NCBI GenBank assembly: GCA_933228895.1
Contig: OW121851.1
Location: forward strand, 125,783,624-125,847,623
Direction: 5' to 3'
Source of the DNA: Platycnemis pennipes
Lineage: Eukaryota > Arthropoda > Insecta > Odonata > Platycnemididae
Length of the DNA: 64,000 nucleotides
Shown here: piece after piece, positions 1 through 12,259 of the stretch
Layout of the letters: the number at the start of each line of letters is the position of its first letter
Numbering within the stretch: position 1 is the first letter of the stretch
Translations under genes and position numbers: made by a program
Notes under the pieces: generated by a model
Seen by the model: the letters and a program-made list of their open reading frames with translations, nothing else
Database searches by the model: none
Told to the model about the DNA's origin: nothing

Positions 1-1080
1 GGCATAATAGGACGCGTAAGTTTCTTTTTTCCCTCACTATCTATTCCATCACGTCAGTATTTCTAAGCTTTATTGAGTCATTCTCGAGAGGAGTACCAGT
101 ACAAGGAGTTTTGAATCTTTTATTTATACAATAGACAGGGCAAGGGGAGTTTATGTATTTGGGGCATGGCGGAAGTAGTAGGGGAACATTTACGGATTGT
201 TTAATCAAGGTCAGGGTCACGGAAATGAGTTTAGTAAGAGCAGGAGCAAGCACAGAAGGAAGACGTATTCACAGAAAATAAGTATTTTAGTTTTAGAGGA
301 AAAATCTCGTTTTGTGATGCGTCCTCCAAATCATAAAATTCTTCAATTCAAAACGTATAGATAGAATTTAATCTTACACCTGCACCATAATAGGTATAAA
401 ATCCGGGGCTGTATGACATAAATGAAATGCTATTCGAATATTTAATAGTTTTCTAAGTGAATAATGACTGTATTTTTTTCATTTTCACATTAGATATTTT
501 CTAAAGTAAAAAAAGTACTGCTGAGTAAAAAAATCCTGTGTATTAAACACCATTAAAACAAATTTTTATAATGTAGATGTAACGTGTCAATTTTCTCGGA
601 GCTATAAAAATTTGTTGAGGTGAAAAATGAAGGTAATTGAGAAATATTTATTGTTATACTTGAATGTTTCTTCCATGTTTTTCTCCCAACGATTGATTTC
701 ATTCTTCAACTTGTCTGTTCCGATACGACTGTCTTAAAAGATGAGGATTCTTGGATGAGTCCAGCCGTATGAAAGGACACAATCTACTAAAATGCTAAAC
801 ACTGAAATATGAGCAACTTCCACAGAGAAGTTCTCTTTTTGCTCATTTTTCAGTTACTATTATGTTACGTTTCCATTCAATAACCCCTGAAACCTCAGAA
901 TTTGTACTTAAATGCCGTTTGTAGCGGAAACATTCAGTTAAAAATTTATAAACATTCTCGAATTTTCATCCTCCCTGTTCCCTTGAGTGCTTTGCTTGGC
1001 AAGCGGATCTGTAAGGTGTGCGAATGGTGAAGTTGGAGGAGTGAAGGAAGCCGTAAGAAGTTGGAGAGAGGTTTGGAAGG
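1..1080. other. AT-rich noncoding DNA, nothing recognised
   Basis: I see no repeat family, RNA gene or credible coding exon. The one reading frame above 60 codons (minus strand, near the left end) has no recognisable motif. Confidence 0.5.
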
Positions 1081-1084
1081 AGGT

Positions 1085-1240
1085 TGGGTGCTTCCGGTCA
1101 CGTCTTACGGGTTCGAGAGAGAGAGAGAGGGAGGGAGGGGGAAGAATAGGGAGGGGAAAGGAGAGGGAGGGGGAAGGAGAGGGAGGGGTCGCATCTCTCC
1201 CTTTTGCACCCCTCCTCTCCCACCCACCCCCCCTTCCTCA
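1085..1240. repeat. Purine-rich (GA/GGGA) low-complexity tract
   Basis: A run of GAGA followed by repeated GGGAGG/GGGGAAGG blocks on the plus strand, then a C-rich tract (CCCACCCACCCCCCC). Many closely spaced G-runs make it a plausible G-quadruplex former. The overlapping reading frames here are composition artefacts of the purine/pyrimidine skew. It could also be the edge of a regulatory island, which the sequence alone cannot show. Confidence 0.6.
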
Positions 1241-1404
1241 CGAATCAAATCCGACTGAGGTGACTGAGAAATGAGCGACGCCAATGAGTGCATTATGGAA
1301 TACGAATGGTGGTTGACGGGTCATCAATTGGCGTCAGCCCACAAGCGATGGGTGGTAGGAGGTATAAGAGTAATAGCTGGTTAGGGAAATAATGGGAAAT
1401 CTCT

Positions 1405-1490
1405 GCTTACATCTACATCCCTGAAAACTACCGCAAGGATGAGTAGCATGTAGTTCATGCACCCCAGGAACTTGCAGGCATCTCAGGCAT
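1405..1490 (-). mobile_element. Decayed CR1/Jockey-like LINE 3' tip
   Basis: The plus strand reads ACATCTACATCCCTGAAAACTACCGCAAGGATG, which matches by eye the terminal motif seen better at 8,785-8,880 and 34,681-34,740 (CATCTACATC...CCCTGCAAGCCACC...GAGGGTGTGTGGC). The element would therefore end here on the minus strand. It is strongly diverged, so the call rests on the order of short matches. Confidence 0.35.
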
Positions 1491-2165
1491 CATGGCGCAC
1501 GTATTCCTATCGTTAGTATTTCCGGATTTAATGTTAATTAAAATAAATTAAGCAAGAATTAAAAATCGCTTCCCCGCTCTGCACAGTTTAATTTGAGCCT
1601 AGCACCATGATGGATTGATATCACTTATTTGATAGAAGTATTTAGGCCAATGTACGGAATGCACACCGAGTGTAGAGAACAATTACTCTTGTTTATTTAA
1701 GTTCAGATCCTCATGCGAACGGAAAAAGCCTGAAGGTTTCTATAATCTATCCTAAATATTTTTCTTCATCGTTACTTAGATATCAATGCCATTATTAAAT
1801 TAATTTTTGTTACTTCTATTGAGGACAGGTCAAAATCAAAAACTTTCTTTCTCTTAGCCAACGTTCCAAAATGTAAACTTTCCGTCTCCAGGGCTGCGAA
1901 GAATAAATTGTTTGAAGGTCCACTACGTTTAAGCACAAATATGCTACATCTAATACTGATTATACCTCAGATAAATTCCTTTATAAAACTTAAAACACAT
2001 TTTATACAATTTTCATACACAAAAATGGGAAAATATTTATGTTATCTTGTCAGTTTAATACATATGATGATTAAGAGAGAAAAGTGTTTGATTTTGACGC
2101 ATGCTCAATAAAAAAAGAAAAAATTAAATTAATAAACAAGCTCGATAATTGAGAATATTGAATTT
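1491..2165. other. AT-rich noncoding DNA, nothing recognised
   Basis: No repeat or gene signature seen. Confidence 0.5.
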
Positions 2166-2177
2166 CACTAACGTTTC

Positions 2178-2310
2178 ATATCTTACGTGGACGGCTGACC
2201 GGAGGTCTTTGGTTTGAATCCTAAAGAGGCCCTTGGGCATGTGCATCTGAGCCCAAGCGGTGTTGTCCTCTGTATGCGTGATCCATTTCCAGGAGACTGC
2301 CAGTGACATA
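2178..2310 (+). mobile_element. Possible tRNA-derived SINE
   Basis: A Pol III B-box-like GGTTTGAATCC sits at 2,210-2,221 inside a tRNA-like context (CCGGAGGTCTTTGG before it, AAAGAGGCCC after it). The A box is not clear. It may be a decayed SINE or a chance match. Confidence 0.35.
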
Positions 2311-2659
2311 CCGGCGAAAGGAAGTATCCTCCCCAACTTTGGTTTTAGTATTTTTTGAGCTCTACCCTCACGAGACAGACTAACCTTATAGGTGAGCACT
2401 ACTTCACATTGTGCACGGAAGAATGCCATTTGAATCTAATCCATCTTAATATGTATCTCGCTGATTTAATCTTGATGTCGCCATCATCGCAGTTGCCGGG
2501 AAACGAGCGACCTATCGTCTTCTTTTTCCCACAGAACTCCTCCTTCGTCTCCTCCCACGAATCTCTCCGGCGACTTTGTCTGTGTACCACATTTACATTT
2601 CGATTCGCCGTGTCGCCGCATCTGTGAGTCGATTGAATCGATTGTGCCCACCCCCTGCC

Positions 2660-2794
2660 ATGGCCGTCACAGCCCCCCGGGTGCTATTGGCTGCGGGAAT
2701 CATGTGCGCCCTTGTGATTCTGCTCCAATGCCGTGACGGGCAATCTTCTTTCATCACCCTCGGATGCATTCTCTTCATTCGTACCGCCGGCTGA
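2660..2794 (+). CDS. Candidate first exon encoding a signal peptide (unproven)
   Basis: A 45-codon frame begins at an ATG in good initiation context (CTGCCATGG) and ends in TGA. Its first ~27 residues have the shape of a signal peptide or membrane anchor: a short N-region with one arginine (MAVTAPR), a hydrophobic core (VLLAAGIMCALVILL) and a polar stretch (QCRDGQSS). The local sequence is GC-richer than its surroundings. I do not recognise the protein. If it is a real exon, the frame would have to leave through a splice donor before the stop; the GT nearest the end (TTCGTACCG, about 2,780) is only a weak donor. It may also be a chance hydrophobic frame. Confidence 0.25.
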   Translation: MAVTAPRVLLAAGIMCALVILLQCRDGQSSFITLGCILFIRTAG

Positions 2795-4165
2795 CTCAAC
2801 CTGGGAAATCATTCCTCTCTGGATCAGAGTAGCTTAATAAAAACGAGGACAGGAAACCGTGGTTCAGATAGAGCGCCGTAGATTAATGTCAAAAAGTGTG
2901 AAGGAGATAATGTTCCCTCGCTTGAATTATCCATCTTCTATGTCGTTCTTCAATTCCCGTTATGTCTTACAGGTCTCGTGACTTCTCGACCTAATCTTCC
3001 TCGCGCCCATGAGCTTCTGCTGAATTTCATGGATATGAGATTTAAATTTTTTATTATGCGATTGATTTTTCTTGGGAAGGTGTTCAAAAGGAACCAATTT
3101 AAACAACTAATTTTTTTTCTTATGAAAAATGAGTCTCCTCAATTCATAATTGGTATGATATAAACATATTCACAACGGTAATGCACCAGTCCTTTGAAAA
3201 TAAGAGTTTACTTTTTAGGATGCCTTAATATCTGCCAATCTTATCTGCACGTGGTCAGTGCTAGCAGTATGCTTTGTGCAACTTTTGGTAGTATTTCTCC
3301 CACAATGATTGCACTTATTATATATGAAGATATTGTATTTTACCGTTGCAGTTTTCATTGATTTTTTTCATTTACGCTATAATTTTTTTCCTGCATGGTA
3401 AAAGAATCCCTGAATGGAAAATGAGAAGAAGGTAGGCTGTGTATTCTATCATGAATCTTCATTTTCTCTCGAAATATTATTTTAGCTTAGCTTTAGGTTC
3501 TACAAACTTTATATTGCACACAAAATTGCGCCCGATAGCATTTGATTTGAAGGATATAAGCAAACCTAGGGCGTTTGAGAAAGTTATCGATGTGTTTATT
3601 CTATGATTGTAAAATTCCAGTTATAAATATAATGTAAGGATTAATTAAAGGGAAGGTTTCCGTGAGGAAAAGTATAGAACAAATAAAGAAGGGCGTGAAA
3701 AAGAGAACCTATCAGAGCGTGAGGGAATTAACACTGAATAGAGCAGAATGTAGAGCAGCAGTGAACCAATCGATTGAACGATTAAACGATTTAGCAATCG
3801 ATTAAACAATTGAAATACTGATGATGATGAAAATTCCAGTTATTAAATTTAAAAGAAAAATCAAAGCCACAAATCATGTTTCGTAGTACAACCGTGGGAA
3901 TTTTTTTTTGCGTCAACGAAGACTAATTTTTGGCAGACCTGGCTTGTATTTTGTGTCGATATTAATTCAAGCAGAATATTTTATGTAATATCTGTCAGGG
4001 GAAACATCAGTTATCACATTTTAAGCAGTATGGTAGGGGCATTTGTTCCGATCAGGCAAAACGCATTATTTCATTATTAATATAGGCTTATACTCGGATT
4101 GCCGATAGGTATTATCATTCATTAAAGATGTGAATACGGGAGTCAATATGCCAATCGTGAGCGCT
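2795..4165. other. AT-rich noncoding DNA
   Basis: No element recognised. A small cluster of imperfect repeats of the type CGATTAAAC/CGATTGAAC lies at about 3,768-3,812. Confidence 0.5.
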
Positions 4166-4169
4166 AATC

Positions 4170-4520
4170 ATCATCTGTCCTAAAATTGGTTTAACGCAAC
4201 ACTGAACTCAAATTTCCTATTGGCTAACCTATTCATACCGATGTAATATCTCTCTTTAACATCTGTCACTACCATGTATGAGGTCTTCCTTCGCCTCTAT
4301 TCCCGTCCACTGTTTCCTCGACTTCTGTCTTAATCATCACAATTGACTGAAAGACGGTCATTCACAAGATTTGGCTATATAGTCGCCTCTCTAAAGTCTT
4401 CATCAGGCTTATCTCTTGTCGTCCACCCTCCTTACGATTTATTCTTTTCCTTGCAAGCATTATTACGTAACATGTGGAGACGATTCGATTTCCTACCAGA
4501 ATTAACTTGTATATTATGCA
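4170..4520 (-). mobile_element. Non-LTR retrotransposon 3' remnant (end of ORF2)
   Basis: Read on the minus strand across several frameshifts, this gives pieces in the order seen in the better copies at 41.2 and 44.9 kb: SLMKTLERR, then VEETVDGNRGEGRPHT, TDVKERYYIGMNRLANR and VALNQF. The intact 41-kb copy has SLLNTLRRRR, IVEGQVEGKNGKGR, KDVKEKK, LKRFADRR and AAPNQS at these places. In this type of LINE the segment lies after the reverse transcriptase domain. The copy has lost its reading frame and is a fossil. Confidence 0.55.
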
Positions 4521-4524
4521 AAGA

Positions 4525-5455
4525 ATAACAAAAAGTAAGCGACTCCCGAATCAATCATTGAACGAAAGATAGTGGTGAACGTTGCCGACTGTTGACATAT
4601 TTAAAGCCTTACAGTTGCATTGAAGTCCATGCATCAACACCGGATGATATTGATTAAGCACGTTATGTCTTATTTGCACCGAAATCAAAGGTTTGCTTAG
4701 GTATATTTTAAGGTGACATTCGATCGCATGGCTTCCATTTCAGATCCAGCGTTAGACATCCTAATTATGCCTAAAAACATGAATTTAATGAACTTGATGT
4801 ACGGAATCTACACTGTGTATAGTAGATGTGTATCTTGCTCACGTCCCTCTAAAAGAGGCAACGTCTCACTTTAGACTCTCAGTTTACGACTCTTCTGCGG
4901 GCGTGTTTCCTCTTCCACCTGCGAGATGATGACCCCTTTCTCTTCATGCCCTCCTCGAGGTCACAGAGAGAGCCACTGGCCAGGCTGCTGCCCCCTCCCT
5001 CCCCCCACCCCTTCCCTCCCCTCCCAACCTCTTCCCAGCCCTTCTTCCGACCGCAAAGCAGGAGGCGTCTTGGTAACCGTCCAGTTCTTCACCGGATAGG
5101 AAAAGTCCTTTCGCTGCAAATGCGTCGTAAGAATTCTGAGCAGTGTAGAAGACGGGGGACACAACATCCAGCCTCACGTCGGATTGGAGGAGAGAGTTAA
5201 GTTGCCAAAAAGTGCCTTCACTCCGCGGGGGTGAGTCACTGGGTCCCTATTTCGGTTTGATCCGACTGCGATTGGTCTCCTCTACCTGCCAGCCTTCGTC
5301 GCCAATATTCGTCTCTCCACTCCCTTCATCAGTGCCATGGAAAAGAGTTTTTAAAAGTTGTAGGACCTGCAACGGTGTGACAGATATATAGAGGTTTGAA
5401 GACTAGTGACTATATTTCAGTTTCACGAGGCATCAAAAAATGTTTTTTTTATTCC
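4525..5455. other. Noncoding DNA with a GC-rich island
   Basis: The part at about 4,940-5,200 is C- and G-rich (runs such as CCCCTCCCTCCCCCC) against an AT-rich background. Overlapping frames occur on both strands, and none resembles a known protein. It could be a CpG-type promoter island. I found no TATA or initiator arrangement I would defend. Confidence 0.35.
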
Positions 5456-5459
5456 TATC

Positions 5460-6290
5460 ATCTATACATCTACATCTGCACAACGTCCTGCAAGCCACAT
5501 TAAAGATGTGTGGCATGGGGTGAATTCTCACCAAACATGCACTACACATCACGCATAAAAAAGGATTAGTAATAATAAACTAGTTTAAACTTAAATTTTT
5601 AAAGAGGATAAAAATAGCAAAGTAAGCATGCAATAAAATACTGATATTTGGGTTAACTTAAAGTCCTTTTACCAACATGCAACTACCTATGCTATGGATT
5701 GATTCACTCGTATTGAATATATTTACCGCTATCCAAATCCCTAATTGTACGAGGAAAGAAGGAAATTTTGAATCTGTCAGTTCGGCAATCAATTTCTCTA
5801 ATTTTGTTATTATGGTCCAGTCTACCATAGTAAGTTGGGGTTCGCAAAATATTTTTAACGTCATCACTGAAAATATTATCTTGGAATTTATTCAAGAGAT
5901 TAATTTTAAATTTTAACCTAAGATCTGACAGTGATTCCCATTTTAATTCATTTAATAGGCTGGTTACGCTAATATAGCTATCGTACCGTCCCTTTACAAA
6001 TCTTGCCGAGCTTCGCTGCACACGTTCGAGTTCATTTTTTAGGCGTATTTCTTATGGATCCCATATACTGGCAACGTTTTCCATATGAGGTCTAACAAGG
6101 GAAAATTAATTAATTTCTCGTTCATGATCATCACGTTTACGCAGTACTCTCTTGATGAACCCCAGTTATCGATTACCTTTACCCTTATTTCATGTGTATG
6201 CTTACCCCAGGAAAGATCATGTGTCGGTCTTATTCCAATATATTTAATAGATTTCATAATTTGTTGCTTGAACAAAGTTGGGCGTGGTAT
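5460..6290 (-). mobile_element. CR1/Jockey-like LINE, 5'-truncated 3' half
   Basis: On the minus strand the 5' part (6,039-6,275) encodes a reverse-transcriptase segment with KSIKYIGI, LSWGKHTHEI and the decayed region that in this group reads like RPHLEYA.VWDP. It is followed at 5,704-6,021 by the post-RT segment with RSSARFVKGRYD, SVTSLLNELKWESL and FKISFFPRTIRDLD. About 200 bp of 3' UTR follow, ending in the terminal motif TGCAGG...GATGTAGATGTA at 5,460-5,510. These blocks and their order are typical of CR1/Jockey-group ORF2 C-termini. At least one frameshift separates the two coding blocks, so it is inactive. A related copy lies in opposite orientation at 57.2-57.8 kb. Confidence 0.75.
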
Positions 6291-6294
6291 AATA

Positions 6295-6845
6295 GACGTT
6301 TGGCAGTGAACAGCATTAGCAAACCACCGTTTATGAGCACGGAGATTGTTTGGAGGCCAGAATACGTCTTATGAGTGATTCTTATGTTGTGCATTACCAT
6401 TGATTTTCCAAGAAGCTCGGATCATATGAAAATAACAGAAATTTTGTACATTCAATACTTTATTTTTACCTGCCATGGTTATGACGTACAGGTTTATTTT
6501 CAAGGTATGTGGAAGCCATGAGTGGCAAAAGCAAGGTGAGGTATGTACAATATTTTAATTATTTTCCAGCGAAGTAGTTCCGCAAAGGTGAGCCTGAAAC
6601 TTTAAAATTTACTCTGAACATATGTTATGACTATAGGTAGTTTACCTGTGTATTTTAACACCACAATAATTAAATCAATAACCAAACATTTTGATGCATA
6701 TTAATACAATTAGATGCAGTATGGTGTAAATATTTTATTAATACTCTCCAAGAATTGGTATCATCAATTGTTTCCTAAAATTAAGTGACAAGCAATACGT
6801 TGTTGTTACTGGTAATAATTGGTTAACTGAAGCACTCCATTATTA
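6295..6845. other. AT-rich noncoding DNA, nothing recognised
   Basis: No gene or repeat signature seen. Confidence 0.5.
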
Positions 6846-6849
6846 CCAT

Positions 6850-7205
6850 TCCTTACTATCCCAATCACATTCTGATTCTTCTAGTTTTCCGAAATCCCTC
6901 TTTATCTGGCACGTGCCTTTATTTATTCTTTGGTCTTCCTGGTGGTGTCCTTCCTTCTAATTTGCCCTCAATTAGTCTTCTTGTACCTAAAGGTGTCCTT
7001 TCGCTCTCTTCCCTATCATTACTGTCATTCTCTTGATAGCTCTTTCATTTCGTGAAAGTTCTGCAATTCACCATCTTTATCCCATTCTGTTCTAATACCT
7101 AAGAACTATACTTCTAATATTATATTAGAAGGTCACTGTGCCTGATAAAATTGAACAATACTAAGTTTTTCTTCACACCTTCCATAGTACCCATTAGGGC
7201 TCTCT
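6850..7205 (-). mobile_element. Strongly decayed non-LTR retrotransposon C-terminus
   Basis: Minus-strand translation across frameshifts gives KKNLVLFNFIRHSDLLI, then LEGRTPPGRPKN and finally GKLEESECDWDSKEW. This is the order seen at the C-terminus of insect LINE ORF2 proteins: a GH-I-RH-D-LL block, a G-R-GRP block and a final D-W-.-EW block. Several stops and shifts interrupt it. Confidence 0.4.
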
Positions 7206-7805
7206 TACCTTTTTACCTCATTCCTTCCACTATATTTTGGAAATATCCATAAGTCTCAAAGCAAAACATATTGAAACTGTGAATTTAAGTGCCTTGACGG
7301 ATATGGTGAGTCGGAATTTACCTTAATTACGGTATTGAAGCCTTATAAATTACAGTAGAATGCCGATGAAAACTATATTTAAATTTTAACCATATCTTAA
7401 TTAAAGTGTAAATCAATTTATATTCACTCGATATCAATATCAATTTATATTCACTCGATATCAATTGAACTTGATTTGTAATTGAAAGTTAGAATTCCTG
7501 CCCTTGAGAATTGACAATGGGTCATAATATGTGCGAGGGTGAGAAATGGCGATTTGTTCTGTTCTCATCAAAACTCCTTCCATCTTCCGCGATCTATTGT
7601 CGCGGCAGCCCGAAGGAAGGCTTCGGAGAGGAAATGAATGATGGAGAAGCTCTCGCGAGAGTTGTTGGGATGACAAATGATCCCGCGACGGATTTATTAG
7701 CCAATGGAACGCCTCCCGGGTATGCACTTCACTCAAAGATTTGTATCCGCAGCTCGCCGTTTCCGACAGTAACAACATAGTACTTATCGTGAGAATAATT
7801 AATGC
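7206..7805. other. Noncoding DNA with a 27-bp perfect tandem duplication
   Basis: The unit beginning ATCAATTTATATTCACTCG occurs at 7,412-7,438 and again at 7,439-7,465 without change. A moderately GC-richer patch follows at 7,590-7,760 with frames on both strands, none recognised. Confidence 0.6.
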
Positions 7806-7809
7806 TCAA

Positions 7810-8460
7810 CTCCAACGCTAGCTTGAAACAAAGTTACTCGTCATCATCTTTAATGGTCATCAGTACTAAAACTGATTAGACGATGTTACTCACACAATTC
7901 AGATTCCATCTCTTTTCATTATTCACTGCTTGTATCAGATATCTCATCAAAGCTCTTTCATTGAATCGATTACAATTTACTTTTCGCTAGACGACTTTTA
8001 TCATGAGATCATCATACCTATAATGTGCCCGGAAAAGTCGAACAATTTTTCTCTCCAGAATTTTCATTAGGATTTTTCATGCTCCTACTCTCTCCGTAGA
8101 AACTCTTTGTTGCACACATGGTTGATCTATTTTTGCTGTATCATTCTTGCATAACACAGTTACCGCAAATTCTTTTTCCTTTTCTGCAGAAGGCATTGCC
8201 TTGCCTCACTGCCGTAAAGTAGAATTCTCTAGATATAATTCCTGGTGAAGTGTTTCCTTTCTTCCAAGTTTGTCTCTCTAGCTGTCAGATTTTTTCTTTG
8301 ATTGAATGCCCTCTTCACCCATAAGGGTTATCCATTGTTTATGCCCTTCTTGCTTCATCCATTTGATGGTTATTCAATTTCCCATATAAATCGACTTTTT
8401 TATATCATCAAATGTTTGCTCTAATAGTTTAATATTAGTCTTTCTTAGCGTTTTTATAAG
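7810..8460 (-). mobile_element. Decayed non-LTR retrotransposon ORF2 3' part
   Basis: The minus strand, allowing frameshifts, gives EEGIQSKKKSDS, then LTARETNLEERKHFTRNYI and RILLYGSEA (about 8,175-8,290), then ILMKILERKIVRLF and RYDDLMIKVV. This matches the LINE order K.AF..KK..LTA-N--E-RK-FI--YIW--LYGSEAWTM...LI-HI-RHDGL-K. It belongs to the same broad group as the 24-, 38-, 41- and 44-kb copies but is a different, older lineage. Confidence 0.6.
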
Positions 8461-8779
8461 GTTAGTAAGCAGAATAAAATTTTTTCACAGTCATGATTTG
8501 CCGTTGACATTTTGAAATTTTCTCCAAAACTGTGCAGCGAAATTGGTCACTCGTCATGAGAAACTGGGATTATTTTGGCTGTATTTCAACTTGATTGGTG
8601 AGAGCATAAGGATTGCAAAGCTGTGCATAAAATACATTGTATTTTTAGAATTATGGACGGATGAAATATCTATGACGCGTGTTATTATCTGGGAATGTAT
8701 CTAAATTTAATAATGAATGATAAAATTAGCATCAAGACGGATTTTGCATTGTTATTTTCGGCGAAACTTCTCTGGCTTT

Positions 8780-9460
8780 GGATTCATCTGCATCTATATC
8801 TACGCAATACCCTGCAAGCCACCTCGAGGGTGTGTGGCGGGGGTGAAGATCACCAAACATGCAATATTGACATGCAACTAGGCTACTGCATGGAAAAAAG
8901 CTATATAAGAGGGTCACATGCAGCTGGGTAGTTAGTATCTACGTAGTAATAAAGGGATTGGTTATTAATACATGCATAATGCACAGACTACTCTAACAAT
9001 ATATTACCTACCTATCCCTTTTCTGTGCTGTCTATTGTATTCTCTTATGGTACCTACTGGGGGAAAATGACATTTTGAATCTATCGGTAGCACAGTTTAT
9101 CTCTTTAATCTTATTGAAGTAGTCCAATACGCAGGGATTTTTAGTATATGTCATACATCTTCAGTAAACCTATCCGTTTTAAATTTCTTCAATACATTTA
9201 ATCTGTAATTTAACCTACTATCTGATAACAATTTCCACCATTATTCTTTGATGAATTCTGATACACTAGTATCTGTTGCACCCTATTGCTCCACAAATAA
9301 TATCGCAACACCTTTTAATAAACCTAGCTGCTCTATGTTGCACATTGTCTAGCTCTCTGATCAAACCTAATTCATTCGGATCCCATTCACTGGCTGCATA
9401 TTTAAGGTGGGGCCTAAATAGGGAAATATAACATCGCTCTTTTGTCTTCTCGTAATATTT
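8780..9460 (-). mobile_element. CR1/Jockey-like LINE 3' part with 3' UTR
   Basis: On the minus strand 9,000-9,460 encodes, over several frames, RPHLKYAASEWDPNELGLIREL, VQHRAARFI, LLSDSRLNYRLNVLKKFKTD and RFKMSFFP, split here by frameshifts. These are the hallmark blocks at the end of a CR1/Jockey-type reverse transcriptase. The 3' UTR (8,785-9,000) ends in the motif that reads on plus as ATCTGCATCTATATCTACG...CCCTGCAAGCCACC. The same UTR recurs at 32.1-32.35 kb (plus). The copy is 5'-truncated and pseudogenic. Confidence 0.7.
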
Positions 9461-9464
9461 CGAT

Positions 9465-10765
9465 TGCGGTCGTGTTCATAGGAGATTAGGAGAAATAAAA
9501 GTTTAAACGCGAAAGTATTTTGTGCGTTCATTAGCAAGCCGGAGTGTTAGCTTTCATTAATGTTTCGCTCTTCCCATTTGAAATGTCTGTTCTACATTTG
9601 GTGAGCACCGGCAATTCATTGCCATGAACTCCCGCCGTTAATGTCGAGAGTCTTGCCGAGATGATGCTCCTCCGGAAAGATTGATGTTTTCGTAATCGGT
9701 TCACCCCGGGTGAATGCAAGGGGTTCACTGAGGCCCTAATGCGCGTGCCCAGCCAGGGTCATCCATCCCCTCACCACCACCCCGATTCTATTCCATTTCG
9801 GTGAGTCAGTCTCACCCACGCCCACCTAACAGTGGCGGTGCCGTCATTGACAGACAGGCCGTCCCTCTCGGACGGACAGACATTTCTCCCTCCTCCTCCC
9901 TTCCCATTCCCGCTGCCTAAAACAAACTCGGATTCATAAGACGGGTGGTGGGAAATTGCAACGCAAAAGTGAGGTGTTACACTCGCGTTAGTTGGGCCGA
10001 AAGTATCTGAGACCCGTGAGAAAAATGATTAATAAAAGAACGAGATAAAATCATGAGAAGGCCACCTTGGTTTGTGAACAATTTTTATTATGAGTGGGTA
10101 AGTGTAACTTTATGATTTAGGCAGTGGGATCGGAGGACCTTCAAACACGAAGACAGCAAGCAAGACTACAGATTTTAGAGAAGTGCAGGGCAGATTGGAC
10201 CACCGACACCGAGTAAATTTATAAAATCTCCACACTGCATTGGGTCATAGAGGAAAATATAAGAGAAATACACTCCACCATAGACGCAGTCTAATATTCT
10301 TTCTTTCCCTTGAAAAAAATTGGTGGCCATAACAACTTTAAGACTTCCAACACCATGATGCTTTCAGAAAATTAATTTGCTTTAACATGAAAATCAAATT
10401 TTACACCTTGCATTAATTCGTTTTAATAGTATCTACAAACAGAAATTAAATTAGGATGTTAAATTAATTAAATATAATAAATAAATAATTAAGAGAAATC
10501 TCTCCTTACGTACGTGGTATAAGTAAATTAGCTGGTTCTAGCACTAGTCAGACAGCTCAATGCATTCAAACAGGTGACTGCCACCCGTAAAAATGATATA
10601 CCCTCTTATAACCTAATAGTTTATTCGCGCGCACTTGGCCACGGTATAACTAGGGCATATCTGATCTGAATTAGCATTTTATCTCTAAGTGTGTATGCAT
10701 AGTGAATTTTTGGTGATGATTAACCTTCTACCACACGGCTTAACGTCCTTTCCGACGGACGGAGT
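9465..10765. other. Noncoding DNA with a GC-rich patch
   Basis: The stretch at about 9,700-9,960 is rich in C and CpG (CACCACCACCCCGATTC, CCTCTCGGACGGACAG). The rest is AT-rich. No gene recognised. Confidence 0.4.
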
Positions 10766-10769
10766 AATG

Positions 10770-10903
10770 AACTCGAATACTCTCCAAAAAGCATTCAACT
10801 ATGGCCTGGTTTACCGGCGAAAATGATTTAAACCTGCAGGATACAAACTAGGGCCTTCGGAGTGAGATGCCAGTGCCCTAACCACTATACCAATCTGACC
10901 CCA
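10770..10903 (-). mobile_element. tRNA-derived SINE
   Basis: The minus strand starts with a tRNA-like head: an A-box region TTGGTATAGTGGTTAGGGC (10,877-10,897) and a B-box-like AGTTTGTATCC (10,839-10,849), spaced as in a tRNA gene. It continues into a body with TTTTCGCCGGTAAACCAGG. A similar body motif occurs after the tRNA heads at 58.1 and 60.3 kb, so this is probably one SINE family. The anticodon arm is not intact enough to be a functional tRNA. Confidence 0.65.
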
Positions 10904-10909
10904 CTAGTA

Positions 10910-12255
10910 TATCCCTATGTACGTGCACGTTTATATATATCGTTAAAGTCGAACCGTTCGTGGAGATACGCCGCGTAACTGCACGAATTGGGTCGCTGGG
11001 GAATGGGTAGGCGTTTATAGGGAACGATTGGGGTAACCTGGGCGTTATTGAATTGACTCGATACACAGTTTTGCCTCGCCGCTATCCTCTCCTTGTGCAA
11101 TATAGTGCTTCCCCCGAGAACCACTCAGGGAATTGAGTTGAAAAAAATGCGCGATATCATATCCGAAAAATCCCGAGTCGCAAGCACTCCCGCGAGTGTA
11201 TGACGCGATAGAGCGTGTCTGATCGAAATGTGGGCAAGTGTTTGCTTTAAAGGGGATGGCCGAGGAGGATTTAAGCATTTCGGCATTCGTTTAGGAGTTT
11301 CAGGAAGTGGAACAGGATGAACGAAACTGAATTAAATGGAGGAGATTTTAGCCACGTTTCACTACTCCTCTAATGTACCTTAAATCCTCGATGGCCAATA
11401 AAATACCACCAGTAGCGACAATTGTGGCCATTGAAAGTTACCTTTGGTTATAATGGATAACAATTTCATTTTTCTCGGGGTATAATTTAGTACGTTAATA
11501 TTCCCTATTTATATTGCTTGTTAATATTTTTTAAAGCAGTTTACGATAACCGACATGATTGAAAAAGAAGAGTAGGAAGAGGGCTGCTAGTGATTTCCAC
11601 AAACATCTCATTTGTAAGGATTCACTCATGGAAAACTTTAATGAAGATAAATGCCTAAACTCGATTCCAGAACTGATGCCTATCATGTTTTGACTCGTAC
11701 AAGGTGGCTGTCTCCTTACAAGGGCAGCATTTAGGCTCCTAACTTGCAAATTCTGACGCTACTTCTGCAACCTCCTCAGGTAACTGAGATTTTGTACTGA
11801 TCGCTAATGTCACTGTTATATAACATGTTTATCAATGAAAGTAACTGTCCGGTGAGATGTAGTTAATCTTAAATCATGTTTTAGCAATAGTGATAGGTTT
11901 TTGGATATTTTTTACTTGATCCACCACCTCCTTATCCTATCCTATCACCGAAAACTGCTAATGACCTAGCAGTACTCTACTCCCCTTTAAAACTTATCAT
12001 CTTCTAACTTCCCGCATTGTGCTCAAACCCTATTCACTGTATTTATCTACCAGTCATGTCCATCACTCTCTTCCCAATCGTAAGTTTCAAGGGCACGCTG
12101 TTTTCTAATACTTCTTCAGTTTTCTTTTCTCTCTTTTTTGGATTTCTCCAACAACTTCGTATTCTTACAATACTTATTTCAAAAGCCTGTTATCAACGTT
12201 CGTCCTCCGTCCTTAAGGATGACTGATGATGCTGAATGGAGATGAATTTATAATA
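10910..12255. other. Noncoding DNA, nothing firm
   Basis: The segment at 11,375-11,450 (GTACCTTAAATCCTCGATGG...) resembles 14,720-14,800 (GTACCTAAGATCCTCGATGA...) by eye and may be an old interspersed repeat. No coding exon recognised. Confidence 0.35.
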
Positions 12256-12259
12256 TACG

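Noticed and set aside
1061..1290. Glycine/arginine-rich small proteins
   Set aside because: They come from a GGGA/GAGA low-complexity tract and appear in several frames at once.
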